Shown piece by piece: positions 41,056-49,627 of a stretch of DNA of 64,000 nt (its first letter is position 1; each line of letters opens with the position of its first letter). Both the position numbers and the translations under genes were made by a program. The stretch spans positions 124,001 through 188,000 of the forward strand of contig NZ_JACVOM010000006.1 of assembly GCF_018882445.1 (NCBI RefSeq). Direction: 5' to 3'. The notes beneath the pieces are model-generated. The model did not search any database, was not told the origin of the DNA, and saw nothing but the letters and a program-made list of their open reading frames with translations. Origin of the DNA: Polynucleobacter sp. 15G-AUS-farblos. Lineage in GTDB: Bacteria > Pseudomonadota > Gammaproteobacteria > Burkholderiales > Burkholderiaceae.

Positions 41056-41088
41056 TGTCATTAAAGCGTCATACATAGTCCGTATCTT
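41056..41088 (+). promoter_or_regulatory. Pho box and -10 upstream of pstS
   Basis: Two half-sites, TGTCAT (41056-41061) and CGTCAT (41067-41072), are exactly 11 bases apart with A/T-rich spacing (TAAAG), as in the PhoB box. TATCTT at 41083-41088 sits at the expected -10 distance. The site is 47 bases or more upstream of the pstS ATG. Binding by the PhoB encoded at 45672 is inferred. Confidence 0.8.
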
Positions 41089-41134
41089 GCATTGATTGCA
41101 TTCTTTTGTAATCCCCTCAATAAGGACTAATTCA

Positions 41135-42157
41135 ATGAAATCTTTCATCAAAAAAGCACTGGTAATCAGCGCTATTTCTCTTGCTCCAAGTGCATTTGCT
41201 TTGGATATGACAGGTGCTGGTGCAACATTCCCATACCCAATTTACGCAAAGTGGGCAGAGGCTTTTAAAGCAAAGACTGGCTCTAACTTAAATTATCAAT
41301 CTATCGGCTCTTCAGGCGGTATCAAGCAAATCAAAGCGAAGACTGTTGACTTCGGCGCTACGGATAATCCTGTCAAGTTTGATGATTTAGAAAAGGACGG
41401 CTTGGTTCAGTTCCCAGCAATTATTGGTGGTGTAGTGCCTGTTATTAACGTGGAAGGTGTAAAGCCTAATGAGCTTAAGTTGTCGCCGGATACTTTGTCT
41501 GATATTTTCCAGGGCACTATCTCCAACTGGAATGACAGACGTATTGTTTTGAATAACCCAGGAATGAAAATGCCTGACTTAGCGATTACTGTTGTACATC
41601 GTGCTGACGGATCAGGCACTACTGCAATCTTTACAAATTATTTGGCCAAGGTAAGTCAGAACTGGAAAGATGCTGTTGGCGAAGGTGCCTCAGTAAAATG
41701 GCCAGCTGCATCCTCAGTTGGTGGAAAAGGGAATGAAGGTGTTGCAGCTAACGTATCACGTGTTAAGGGTGCAATTGGTTATGTTGAATATGCATATGCC
41801 AAGAAAAATAAAATGACCAACGTTTCACTAATGAATAAAGACGGTCTCTTTGTTCAGCCTGATGACCTTACATTTGCAGCTGCTGCAGCTGGTACAGATT
41901 GGTCAAAAGTTCCAGGCATGGGCACATTCATTACTAACGCTCCTGGTGCCAAATCATGGCCAATTACTGGTGCATCATTCATCTTGCTATACAAGAATCC
42001 AGAAAACAAGGCTACTGCTGCTGAAGTAATTAAGTTTTTTGATTTTGCATTTAAAGATGGAAAGAAGATGGCAGAAGAGTTGGATTACGTTCCAATGCCT
42101 GATGTCACAACTGACTTTATTCGTAAAAACGTGTTTTCAAAAGTTGTTACTAAATAA
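41135..42157 (+). CDS. pstS: Phosphate ABC transporter substrate-binding protein PstS
   Basis: A 340-aa periplasmic phosphate receptor. The ATG at 41135 has AAGGA about 8 bases upstream and starts a clean signal peptide (MKSFIKKALVISAISL, cleavage after SAFA). Phosphate-binding loops are visible: GAGATFPYPIY near the N-terminus, SIGSSGGIKQI near 53, and RADGSGTT near 155. A Pho box precedes it and a hairpin terminator follows, so it is expressed above the rest of the operon. Confidence 0.96.
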   Translation: MKSFIKKALVISAISLAPSAFALDMTGAGATFPYPIYAKWAEAFKAKTGSNLNYQSIGSSGGIKQIKAKTVDFGATDNPVKFDDLEKDGLVQFPAIIGGVVPVINVEGVKPNELKLSPDTLSDIFQGTISNWNDRRIVLNNPGMKMPDLAITVVHRADGSGTTAIFTNYLAKVSQNWKDAVGEGASVKWPAASSVGGKGNEGVAANVSRVKGAIGYVEYAYAKKNKMTNVSLMNKDGLFVQPDDLTFAAAAAGTDWSKVPGMGTFITNAPGAKSWPITGASFILLYKNPENKATAAEVIKFFDFAFKDGKKMAEELDYVPMPDVTTDFIRKNVFSKVVTK

Positions 42158-42190
42158 AATTTGGAACTATCTCTCTTAGTTCCTCACATA

Positions 42191-42220
42191 ACAGCTCCAC
42201 ACAGAGTGGGGCTGTTTTTT
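42191..42220 (+). terminator. Partial terminator between pstS and pstC
   Basis: ACAGCTCCAC (42191-42200) pairs with GTGGGGCTGT (one wobble) around a short ACAGA loop, followed by T6. It lies 34-63 bases after the pstS stop. As in other pst operons it probably lets only part of the transcription through to pstC, giving excess receptor. Confidence 0.8.
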
Positions 42221-42239
42221 AATTTAAATAAGCTTAATC

Positions 42240-43229
42240 ATGATTGAATTAACTCAGGCTCATTCAGCACCAACGCCTCAGGCTCTGCGGATTGCTAAGT
42301 TACAGCGTGTACAAGATTTTCTATTTCACGGGATAACACAATTCTTTGCATTAACTGTACTGATTGCTTTGGTGGGCATTATTATTTCGCTGGTAATTAA
42401 TGCGTGGCCGGCACTCGATAAATTTGGAATTGGGTTCTTTTTCACCAAGGAATGGGATATTGTTAATGGTGAATTTGGTGGCTTAATTGCAATCTACGGG
42501 ACCTTAGTCACCTCATTGATTGCCTTGTTAATTGCAGTACCTTTAAGTTTTGGTATTGCGGTATTTTTAACTGAGCTATGCCCTGGTCCACTCAAAAGAC
42601 CATTAGGTACTGCAGTTGAGCTCCTTGCCGCTGTTCCATCGATTATTTACGGTATGTTTGGACTCTTTATATTTGCACCGCTATTCGGTGAATATATTCA
42701 GCCAGCATTGGCTGCTACTTTGGGGCAGATTCCGGGTTTAGGAATCCTATTTTCTGGAGCATTTAACGGCATTGGCATTCTTTGTGCCGGTTTGATTCTC
42801 GCAATGATGATTTTGCCATTTATTGCATCTGTAATGCGCGATGTATTTGAGATTGTTCCGCCAGTGCTGAAAGAGTCCGCTTATGGTATCGGCTGTACAA
42901 CTTGGGAAGTAGTTAAGAACGTAGTGCTTCCCTATACCAAGGCTGGTGTTATTGGCGGCATCATGCTTGGATTGGGTAGGGCGCTTGGCGAAACTATGGC
43001 GGTTACTTTTGTTATTGGTAACGCTCATCGCCTTTCCCCATCCTTATTCGCTCCTGGTAATTCAATTGCATCAACGCTAGCAAACGAGTTTGGTGAGGCT
43101 GAAATTGGGTTACATTATTCCTCCTTATTTGCGCTCGGTCTTGCGCTTTTCATTATTACATTCATCGTTTTAGCAATTGCCAAGTGGATGTTGATGAATA
43201 TGGAGAAAAAGCAAGGAATTAAAACATGA
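42240..43229 (+). CDS. pstC: Phosphate ABC transporter permease PstC
   Basis: A 329-aa inner-membrane channel subunit. Six TM helices are visible, with the EAA-type loop ([19 protein letters not shown], about 212-230) and the conserved [12 protein letters not shown] segment near 246-257. It overlaps pstA by 4 bases. Confidence 0.95.
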   Translation: MIELTQAHSAPTPQALRIAKLQRVQDFLFHGITQFFALTVLIALVGIIISLVINAWPALDKFGIGFFFTKEWDIVNGEFGGLIAIYGTLVTSLIALLIAVPLSFGIAVFLTELCPGPLKRPLGTAVELLAAVPSIIYGMFGLFIFAPLFGEYIQPALAATLGQIPGLGILFSGAFNGIGILCAGLILAMMILPFIASVMRDVFEIVPPVLKESAYGIGCTTWEVVKNVVLPYTKAGVIGGIMLGLGRALGETMAVTFVIGNAHRLSPSLFAPGNSIASTLANEFGEAEIGLHYSSLFALGLALFIITFIVLAIAKWMLMNMEKKQGIKT

Positions 43230-44092
43230 ACGGTTTTTCAAACATCAATCCTGCAGTTTTTGCTAGACGAAAACGTGCAAATAAAATTGGCTTAGTCCTT
43301 TCTATGGCGGCAATGGTTCTAGGCATGGTTTTTTTGCTTTGGATCTTGAGTATTCTTTTTATTAAAGGTTTCTCATCAATTAATTTTGATGTGTTTACGC
43401 AGAGTACTCCTGCGCCTGGATCAGATGGCGGTGGTTTGGCAAATGCCATTGTTGGTAGCCTCATGATTGTTGCTAGCTGCACTTTAATCAGTACTCCTAT
43501 TGGGGTTCTGGCTGGCCTATATCTCTCTGAATATGGTGATAGAAGTAAGGTTGCTTCGATAACACGTTTCGTAACCGATATCATGCTTTCGGCCCCATCC
43601 ATTGTGATTGGTCTGTTTGTCTATGCTCTGGTTGTGGCTCAAGTACGTCATTTTTCAGGTTGGGCAGGAACAATCGCATTAGCATTAATTGCTATTCCGG
43701 TTGTTGTTAGAACAACTGAAAATATGTTGCGCTTAGTGCCTGGAAGTTTGCGTGAGGCAGCTTATGCCTTAGGAACACCAAAGTGGAAAGTTGCCTTCAT
43801 GATTACATTGCGCGCTGCACAAAGCGGTGTGATTACTGGCATCTTATTGGCTCTTGCACGCGTTAGTGGAGAGACGGCGCCTTTGTTGTTTACAGCATTA
43901 AATAATCAATTTTTCTCAACCAATATGAACGCGCCTATGGCGAATTTGCCAGTGGTTATTTTCCAGTTTGCAATGAGTCCTTATGACAACTGGGTTGATT
44001 TAGCATGGGCCGCAGCTTTATTAATTACTTTCGCTGTGCTTGGCTTAAATATTTTGGCGCGAGTCGTATTCCGTGAGAAGGTACAAGCATGA
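43226..44092 (+). CDS. pstA: Phosphate ABC transporter permease PstA
   Basis: A 288-aa second channel subunit, six TM helices. The coupling loop [20 protein letters not shown] is near 174-193, and [18 protein letters not shown] follows. 4-base overlaps at both ends (with pstC and pstB) indicate translational coupling. Confidence 0.95.
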   Translation: MNGFSNINPAVFARRKRANKIGLVLSMAAMVLGMVFLLWILSILFIKGFSSINFDVFTQSTPAPGSDGGGLANAIVGSLMIVASCTLISTPIGVLAGLYLSEYGDRSKVASITRFVTDIMLSAPSIVIGLFVYALVVAQVRHFSGWAGTIALALIAIPVVVRTTENMLRLVPGSLREAAYALGTPKWKVAFMITLRAAQSGVITGILLALARVSGETAPLLFTALNNQFFSTNMNAPMANLPVVIFQFAMSPYDNWVDLAWAAALLITFAVLGLNILARVVFREKVQA

Positions 44093-44937
44093 TGAGCAAT
44101 ATGAAAACAATGTTTGACTTAAATAAGATAGATAGTCAAGGGGGTAAAGTGGATACAACAAATCAACATTCAGAGCAGGCTGCTATTAATGCTATTGAAG
44201 TAAGAAATTTGAACTTCTTTTATGGCTCGTTTCAGGGTCTAAAGGATATTAATCTTGATATTGAGCAGGGTAAAGTTACTGCATTCATCGGTCCTTCAGG
44301 TTGTGGTAAATCAACTTTGTTGCGCACCTTAAATCGTATGTATGATCTTTATCCTGGTCAACGTGCGGAAGGTGAGATTAATTTTTATGGCCAGAATATT
44401 CTTGAACCTGGTCAGGACTTAAATTTACTGCGTTCACGTATTGGCATGGTTTTTCAAAAGCCGACCCCGTTTCCAATGTCAATCTATGAAAATATTGCAT
44501 TTGGTGTACGTTTGTATGAGAAGCTTTCCCGCTCTGAAATGGATGAACGTGTACAGTGGGCGCTGAATAAAGCAGCCTTGTGGAATGAAGCTAAAGACAA
44601 GCTTAATCAAAGCGGTTTATCTTTGTCTGGTGGTCAACAGCAGCGTTTGTGTATTGCTCGTGGTGTAGCAGTCAAACCATCTGTTATTTTGCTTGATGAG
44701 CCTACATCGGCTTTAGATCCAATCTCTACTGGTAAGATTGAAGAGTTGATTAACGAACTTAAACATGAATACACCATTGCTATCGTTACCCACAATATGC
44801 AACAGGCAGCTCGAGTCTCTGACTACACTGCCTATATGTATCTTGGAAGCTTGGTGGAATATGGTAAAACAGACGAAATCTTTATCAAACCAAAGCGTAA
44901 AGAAACAGAAGACTATATAACCGGTCGCTTTGGATAA
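44089..44937 (+). CDS. pstB: Phosphate ABC transporter ATPase PstB
   Basis: A 282-aa ATPase. Walker [10 protein letters not shown] is near 66-74, the signature LSGGQQQR near 181-188, and Walker [14 protein letters not shown] just after. The first ~35 residues before [11 protein letters not shown] are an extension; ATGs at 44089, 44092 and 44101 are all possible, and I keep the first because it overlaps the pstA stop. Confidence 0.95.
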   Translation: MMSNMKTMFDLNKIDSQGGKVDTTNQHSEQAAINAIEVRNLNFFYGSFQGLKDINLDIEQGKVTAFIGPSGCGKSTLLRTLNRMYDLYPGQRAEGEINFYGQNILEPGQDLNLLRSRIGMVFQKPTPFPMSIYENIAFGVRLYEKLSRSEMDERVQWALNKAALWNEAKDKLNQSGLSLSGGQQQRLCIARGVAVKPSVILLDEPTSALDPISTGKIEELINELKHEYTIAIVTHNMQQAARVSDYTAYMYLGSLVEYGKTDEIFIKPKRKETEDYITGRFG

Positions 44938-44950
44938 TCGGAGACATTAA

Positions 44951-45658
44951 ATGCCAGATAAACACTTATCGTCACAATTTGACGCCGATCTAAACTCCCT
45001 TTCTAGCCGTTTACTTGAGATGGGTGGTTTGGTCGAATCACAAATTTCAACTGCCATGCGTGCTTTTACGCAAATGGATTTGGATACTTGTAATGTCGTT
45101 ATTGAAAATGAAAAATTAGTTAATGATTTAGAAATTCAAATCGATTTAGCTTGTACTGAATTGATTGCTCGTAGACAGCCAACTGCCCGTGACCTACGTT
45201 TGGTTATGGCTGTATCAAAAGCGATTACTAATTTAGAACGCGCTGGAGATGAAGCAGAGCGTGTTGCAAAGAGAACTAAAAAACTGATTGAGTCAGGCGA
45301 GCCCTACAATATTAACGTTGCAGAAATTCGATTATCCGGTCAAATGGCTATTACCTTATTGCGTCGCAGCTTAGATGCGTTTGCAAGACTTGATACAACC
45401 GCAGCGGCCGATGTCGTTGCTGAAGATCGCCAGATTGATGAGGAATTTAGAGGATTCGTTAGAAAACTGATGTCCTATATGGCTGAAGATCCTCACATGA
45501 TAAGCGCCGGCTTAGATATGTTAACTATTGCGAAGGCAATAGAGCGCATTGGCGATCATGCCAAGAATATTGCTGAATTTGTGATCTATATCGCAAAGGG
45601 CGCTGATGTGCGACATATTCCACACGAAGACTTAGTGCGCGAAGCAAATAAACCATAA
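44951..45658 (+). CDS. phoU: Phosphate transport regulator PhoU
   Basis: A 235-aa cytosolic protein made of two three-helix PhoU repeats. The metal-cluster motifs E/DxxxD appear in each half (AITNLERAGDEAERVAKR near 96-113 and AIERIGDHAKNIAEFVIY near 196-213). It couples Pst activity to PhoR signalling. It lies 13 bases after pstB. Confidence 0.95.
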   Translation: MPDKHLSSQFDADLNSLSSRLLEMGGLVESQISTAMRAFTQMDLDTCNVVIENEKLVNDLEIQIDLACTELIARRQPTARDLRLVMAVSKAITNLERAGDEAERVAKRTKKLIESGEPYNINVAEIRLSGQMAITLLRRSLDAFARLDTTAAADVVAEDRQIDEEFRGFVRKLMSYMAEDPHMISAGLDMLTIAKAIERIGDHAKNIAEFVIYIAKGADVRHIPHEDLVREANKP

Positions 45659-45671
45659 ATTATTTGACTAA

Positions 45672-46385
45672 ATGACTCACCAAATACTAATAGTTGAAGA
45701 TGAGCCATCAATTGCAGAGTTAATAGCAATTAACTTAACTCATGCAGGCTATGAAGTGGAGAGGGCGATGCAAGCTGACATCGCCTCAAGTTTAATGAAA
45801 GAGCGCCTGCCTAGCTTGTTGATATTGGATTGGATGCTGCCTGGAAAGTCTGGCGTTCAGTTTGCAAGAGAGTTACGAGCTAATGAGCGGACGAGAGGCC
45901 TGCCTATTTTAATGCTTACAGCCAAGAGCGAGGAAGCGGATAAGGTTTTAGGTTTGGATTCAGGCGCAGATGATTATGTCACTAAGCCTTTTTCACCTAA
46001 GGAGTTGGTAGCTAGAGTTAAGGCATTACTTCGTAGACAAACTCCAGTGGAAGATACAGGGCCATTATCAGTTGGCCCCCTAAAGTTGGATCCCAGCTCA
46101 CATAGAGTTTTTGCAATTTGGCCTAATATTGAACCCCAGCCTGTTTCATTGGGGCCAACTGAATATAGGCTATTACAATTCTTCATGGCGAACTCGGAAA
46201 GGGTGCATTCTCGGACCAGCTTGCTCGATAACGTTTGGGGCAATGAAGTTTACATAGAAGAGCGTACTGTCGACGTTCACATTAAGCGCTTGAGGGCTGC
46301 ACTCGCTCCCTTCGATTGCGATAGGTTTATCGAAACTGTTCGGGGTAGCGGTTACCGCATCACCAAGACTCCAACACAGACCTAA
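45672..46385 (+). CDS. phoB: Phosphate regulon response regulator PhoB
   Basis: A 237-aa OmpR-family regulator. The receiver domain has the phospho-acceptor Asp in LLILDWMLPGKSG (about residue 54) and the switch Lys in YVTKPFSP. The C-terminal winged helix ends with EERTVDVHIKRLRAAL and TVRGSGYRIT. It is 13 bases after phoU. Likely binds the 11-bp repeats reported at pstS, plcP and the MgtC-like gene. Confidence 0.95.
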   Translation: MTHQILIVEDEPSIAELIAINLTHAGYEVERAMQADIASSLMKERLPSLLILDWMLPGKSGVQFARELRANERTRGLPILMLTAKSEEADKVLGLDSGADDYVTKPFSPKELVARVKALLRRQTPVEDTGPLSVGPLKLDPSSHRVFAIWPNIEPQPVSLGPTEYRLLQFFMANSERVHSRTSLLDNVWGNEVYIEERTVDVHIKRLRAALAPFDCDRFIETVRGSGYRITKTPTQT

Positions 46386-46451
46386 GTCCCCAGTAAGCCT
46401 CTTTCAGCCCTATTTTCGGCATTCTGTCGTAGATAGTCTAATATTGCACCC

Positions 46452-47750
46452 ATGATTGCAGCTTTATACCGCTTATTTTTCATTGTTTGCCTAACAGTGA
46501 TTACTGCTTACATATGCCTTAATTTTTTTGGTTCGGATTTGGCAATTTTCTCGACTGTTTCAATACTTTCGATCCCATTGATATATTCCTATATCAATTT
46601 AGCTCGCCTAAAAAGATTCATTCAAACTGATTCCGTAGAAAACATTCCGCTACCAAGTGGATACTGGGAAGAAGTCTATTTCGGATTGCAACGCCTTGTT
46701 AAGGGGCTTAAGCTAAGAATTCGTAATATTGAACAACAGCATGATCACTTTATAGAAGCATTTCAAGCATCACCAAATGGTATTGTGATGCTAGATGATT
46801 GTGATCATATTGAGTGGTGTAATAGCATTGCAGAACGTTTTTTTGGTCTCAACTTTAAGCGTGATGCATTACAAAAGATTAATTTTCTCATTCGTCGACC
46901 CGAGTTTATTCAATACTTGAATAAACGTAGTTTTGATGAGCCTTTACTGATGGAGCGCATGGGTCCAAATAGTAGTCTTAGCCTAATGCTCCAAGCATTT
47001 CCATTTGGCAATAATAGACATTTGCTTTTGATTCAAAACGTCACTGACTTGCAGAAAGCAGATGCAATGCGTCGTGATTTCGTTGCTAATGTCTCTCATG
47101 AAATGAGAACACCTATCACTGTTCTAATGGGTTTCTTAGAAACAGTTCAGTCTTTAGATCTTGAAAAATCTCAACAGGATCAATATTTTGAGATGATGAT
47201 GTCTCAAGCCCACAGAATGAAGAGTTTAGTAGAGGATTTACTTACTTTAGCTAATCTAGAGTCAAATGCATTACCCGCCTCAAGCAATGTGGTTAAGATT
47301 GAAACCTTAATGGCTTTATTAAAAAATGATGCAGAAGCACTATCACAGGGTAGGCATGCCTTTAGCTTTGAGGCTAATTCAAACTCTAATTTATTGGGTG
47401 ATGAGCGTGAAATTCTGTCTGCGTTCAGTAATTTAGTTTCCAATGCAATTCGATATACGCCTGATATAGGATCAATAAATGTTAGCTGGAATATAAATCA
47501 AGATGGTCAGGGTGAATTTTCTGTATTAGATACTGGACCCGGTATTGCATCGGAGCATTTATCAAGACTAACTGAACGTTTTTATAGAGTAGATCGGAGT
47601 CGATCACGCGATACGGGGGGGACTGGTCTTGGATTGGCGATTGTGAAACACATTGCTAGTCGGCATCAGGCGCAACTCTTAATTGAAAGCACCCCGGGAA
47701 GGGGAAGTACTTTTACTTTGCGTTTTCCTAAGGAACGCATTAACCCCTAG
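46452..47750 (+). CDS. phoR: Phosphate regulon sensor histidine kinase PhoR
   Basis: A 432-aa kinase. It has two N-terminal TM helices (about 5-25 and 30-50), a PAS domain (about 95-200), HisKA with the phospho-acceptor His in FVANVSHEMRTPITVLMGF (about 219), and a HATPase domain with the G boxes DTGPGI and GGTGLGLAIVKHI. There is no large periplasmic domain, as expected of PhoR, which senses through Pst/PhoU. Tail-to-tail with the next gene, 3 bases apart. Confidence 0.94.
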   Translation: MIAALYRLFFIVCLTVITAYICLNFFGSDLAIFSTVSILSIPLIYSYINLARLKRFIQTDSVENIPLPSGYWEEVYFGLQRLVKGLKLRIRNIEQQHDHFIEAFQASPNGIVMLDDCDHIEWCNSIAERFFGLNFKRDALQKINFLIRRPEFIQYLNKRSFDEPLLMERMGPNSSLSLMLQAFPFGNNRHLLLIQNVTDLQKADAMRRDFVANVSHEMRTPITVLMGFLETVQSLDLEKSQQDQYFEMMMSQAHRMKSLVEDLLTLANLESNALPASSNVVKIETLMALLKNDAEALSQGRHAFSFEANSNSNLLGDEREILSAFSNLVSNAIRYTPDIGSINVSWNINQDGQGEFSVLDTGPGIASEHLSRLTERFYRVDRSRSRDTGGTGLGLAIVKHIASRHQAQLLIESTPGRGSTFTLRFPKERINP

Positions 47751-47753
47751 GAA

Positions 47754-47954
47754 TCAATCCTTCTTCTTTTTCTTCTTTTTCTTGGATTCTTTTGGGAGCT
47801 TATCTAGTTTTCCATTGGCGTATAGACACCACACTTTGATCTCTTCAAAAAGCTCTACAAGATCGTCATGTGAGAGGCTTTTAAAGTCTGCAAGTCCGAT
47901 ACTGCCTGATTCCTGCAACTGTTTAACTGCATCTTCGTATTTGTAATCGCTCAT
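47754..47954 (-). CDS. Small acidic protein with poly-lysine tail
   Basis: 66 aa, function unknown. The first 50 residues are acidic and helical (YKYEDAVKQLQESGSIG, then HDDLVELFEEIKVWCLYANGK); the last dozen are almost all lysine (a run of eight Lys, then Asp). No signal peptide or TM segment. It converges on phoR. The strong composition contrast between body and tail and a sensible ATG argue for a real gene. Confidence 0.65.
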   Translation of the reverse strand: MSDYKYEDAVKQLQESGSIGLADFKSLSHDDLVELFEEIKVWCLYANGKLDKLPKESKKKKKKKKD

Positions 47955-48039
47955 TTTTATGTAACTTTTAGTGAATTAACGATCAGATATTAGCAAAGGA
48001 TTATGACAAAACCCTATTTTTGAGTGCTTTATTAGCGTT

Positions 48040-48516
48040 TTAGTCAGGATCATCAGAAATCTCAGACTCTATTTTAATGCCTAATAGTCGGGAAACAAGG
48101 CGTTCTAAGGGCCCCCCGAGGGCTAGGGCAATAAAGATAGCCCCAATGCTAAATAAACCCAGTACAAACTGCCCACCCCCGAATGCCGCCCCCACTAAAG
48201 CACAAGTCCATAAACTGGCAGCGGTTGTCAGCCCATGGATTTTTGAGGATCGTTGTTCGTGAATAATGACACCTGCACCCAGAAATCCTAAGCCCGTAAT
48301 GAGACCCTGAAGAACTCGACTCATTGCCTGTGCATCATCTCTAACGAAGTCACTTATTAAGATTACGGCTGTAGCAGAGCCAATAGCAACTAATGAGTGC
48401 GTTCGTATACCGGCAGACTTATGATGAAGCCAGCGATTAAGTCCAAGAATAGATCCCGCTAACAAAGCTAACCCGAGTCTCAAGGCAATTGTTGTGTAAA
48501 GCTCCCAGTCAGCCAT
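48040..48516 (-). CDS. MgtC/SapB-family membrane protein (short form)
   Basis: 158 aa, with four to five TM helices. The family core is plain: LAGSILGLNRW near 20-30, KSAGIRTHSLVAIGSA near 33-48, and [14 protein letters not shown] near 75-88. It lacks the C-terminal ACT-like domain seen in the second copy at 51649. MgtC proteins affect growth in low Mg and, in Salmonella, phosphate handling; the role here is inferred only from family and the pho neighbourhood. Confidence 0.85.
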   Translation of the reverse strand: MADWELYTTIALRLGLALLAGSILGLNRWLHHKSAGIRTHSLVAIGSATAVILISDFVRDDAQAMSRVLQGLITGLGFLGAGVIIHEQRSSKIHGLTTAASLWTCALVGAAFGGGQFVLGLFSIGAIFIALALGGPLERLVSRLLGIKIESEISDDPD

Positions 48517-48572
48517 TTTTTTCCATTGTCTAAATTACATTTGTGAAATGAGTGTATCTCATAGACTTTGAA

Positions 48573-48601
48573 TTGACACAAAATCGACTTACCCCTGTAA
48601 C
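48573..48601 (+). promoter_or_regulatory. Sigma-70-like promoter for a small transcription unit
   Basis: TTGACA (48573-48578) matches the -35 consensus perfectly; a 17-base spacer is followed by TGTAAC (48596-48601) as a fair -10. It points to the 30-codon ORF at 48687 and the terminator at 48806. The divergent MgtC-like gene starts at 48516. Confidence 0.6.
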
Positions 48602-48602
48602 T

Positions 48603-48635
48603 TCTCCACATAACAATCGAGACTTAAGTGTGGAG
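48603..48635 (+). other. Leader hairpin before the 30-codon gene
   Basis: CTCCACA and TGTGGAG form a perfect 7-bp stem around a loop of about 18 bases, right where the transcript from the 48573 promoter would begin. It may be a 5' stabilising hairpin or a regulatory leader. Confidence 0.5.
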
Positions 48636-48686
48636 CTACTTCAAAAAGGTACTTCCGGCTTTAATCTTTCATCATAAGGATGGGGT

Positions 48687-48779
48687 ATGAAAAAATTTGC
48701 ACTACATCTATTGCAGGCCTGGAGCGAAGCGCGAGTAGCCTACTCAAATCGCTTTGCAAGACATCAGCTAGGAAGTTAA
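48687..48779 (+). CDS. 30-residue basic small protein
   Basis: ATG at 48687, 30 codons (MKKFALHLLQAWSEARVAYS, then N-R-F-A-R-H-Q-L-G-S). A strong AAGGA/GGGG ribosome site stands just upstream. The sequence would form a basic amphipathic helix. It has its own promoter-like element and an intrinsic terminator. No known family is recognised. The strong translation signals on so short a frame make it a credible small gene, or a dual-function small RNA. Confidence 0.6.
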   Translation: MKKFALHLLQAWSEARVAYSNRFARHQLGS

Positions 48780-48805
48780 TTATTTCATACATAGCAACCG
48801 CTACC

Positions 48806-48829
48806 AACCCAGCTTTAGCTGGGTTTTTA
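48806..48829 (+). terminator. Intrinsic terminator of the small transcription unit
   Basis: AACCCAGC (48806-48813) pairs perfectly with GCTGGGTT (48818-48825) across TTTA, and the T-run TTTTT follows. It ends a unit of about 220 nt starting near 48608. Confidence 0.88.
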
Positions 48830-48908
48830 TTGCAAAGGATTAATAAAAATGAAATATAAATTCGATAGGATTATTTCATTACTCATTTATTAATGAATTG
48901 AGAATTTT

Positions 48909-49088
48909 ATGAACAATGAATTAAAAAAATATATCTCTGATGTATTCAGGAAGGATGTTAAGCAAGATAAAACAAGCTCTATTTTGATCTCAGAGAAGAA
49001 GATGTTAGTCGGAATTCCAGAAGATCGTAATAACAAGAAATTTTTGTTAGATCGTAGATACAGCTTACGTCTTGATGAAATAATCTGA
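48909..49088 (+). CDS. Hypothetical 59-residue charged protein
   Basis: ATG at 48909 to TGA at 49086-49088, 59 codons (MNNELKKYISDVFRKDVKQD...). It is Lys/Asp-rich, has no signal peptide or TM segment, and ends 13 bases before the next gene on the same strand, so the two may form an operon. Only a weak GAG ribosome site is visible, and no family is recognised. Confidence 0.5.
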   Translation: MNNELKKYISDVFRKDVKQDKTSSILISEKKMLVGIPEDRNNKKFLLDRRYSLRLDEII

Positions 49089-49101
49089 TTTATCGTTCGC
49101 T

Positions 49102-49605
49102 ATGAGTCGTCCAATCAATATCTTATTTATTTCCAAAGGAAATTCAGTGAGATCAATTCTTGGGGAGGCCTTGGCAACTACTCTTAGTCATGGCCGCTTC
49201 ATTGGCTATTCAGCAGGGACAAGGCCGAAAGGCTATCTTCATCCATTCTCAATTAAGCTGATTCGTGAGTGGGGTTATCCACTTGGGGTATTGAGAAGTA
49301 AAAGCTGGCATGAATTCGGGGTAGAGGGAGCGCCACATATGGACTTTATTATCACCCTATGTGATTCGGCTGCGGGTGAGGAGTGCCCATATTGGCCAGG
49401 ACATCCATCTACAACTCATTGGGGATTTGCAGACCCTACGTTATCAAATGATAGCGAAGAGGTAATGTGGAAAGCATTTAGGTCTTTGGAGTTGAGTCTT
49501 CGTAATCGAATAGAGCTTCTTCTCGATCTTCCTGCAGATAAGCTTGATACGATGCAGATGCAAGTTGCATTAAGTTCTATACACACAAATTTATCGAAGT
49601 ATTAA
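49102..49605 (+). CDS. Low-molecular-weight phosphatase/ArsC-like protein without the catalytic Cys
   Basis: 167 aa with the LMWPc fold pattern of thioredoxin-type arsenate reductases (INILFISKGNSVRSILGEAL at about 5-24, then YSAGTRPKG, DFIITLCDSAAGEECPYWPG and WGFADPT). The P-loop is normally C-x-G-N-S-x-R-S; here the nucleophilic Cys position is Ser (TCC codon). The rest of the loop and the Asp in FADPT are kept. It is therefore unlikely to act as a normal reductase or phosphatase and may bind an oxyanion without catalysis. It precedes the tautomerase-like gene by 22 bases. Confidence 0.8.
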   Translation: MSRPINILFISKGNSVRSILGEALATTLSHGRFIGYSAGTRPKGYLHPFSIKLIREWGYPLGVLRSKSWHEFGVEGAPHMDFIITLCDSAAGEECPYWPGHPSTTHWGFADPTLSNDSEEVMWKAFRSLELSLRNRIELLLDLPADKLDTMQMQVALSSIHTNLSKY

Positions 49606-49627
49606 ATTATTTTAATTAAAGAATCGT

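Noticed and set aside
48517-48600. Pho-box-like TGTCAA/AGTCTA on the minus strand upstream of the short MgtC-like gene
   Set aside because: Period is right but the second half-site keeps only GTC; too weak to call.
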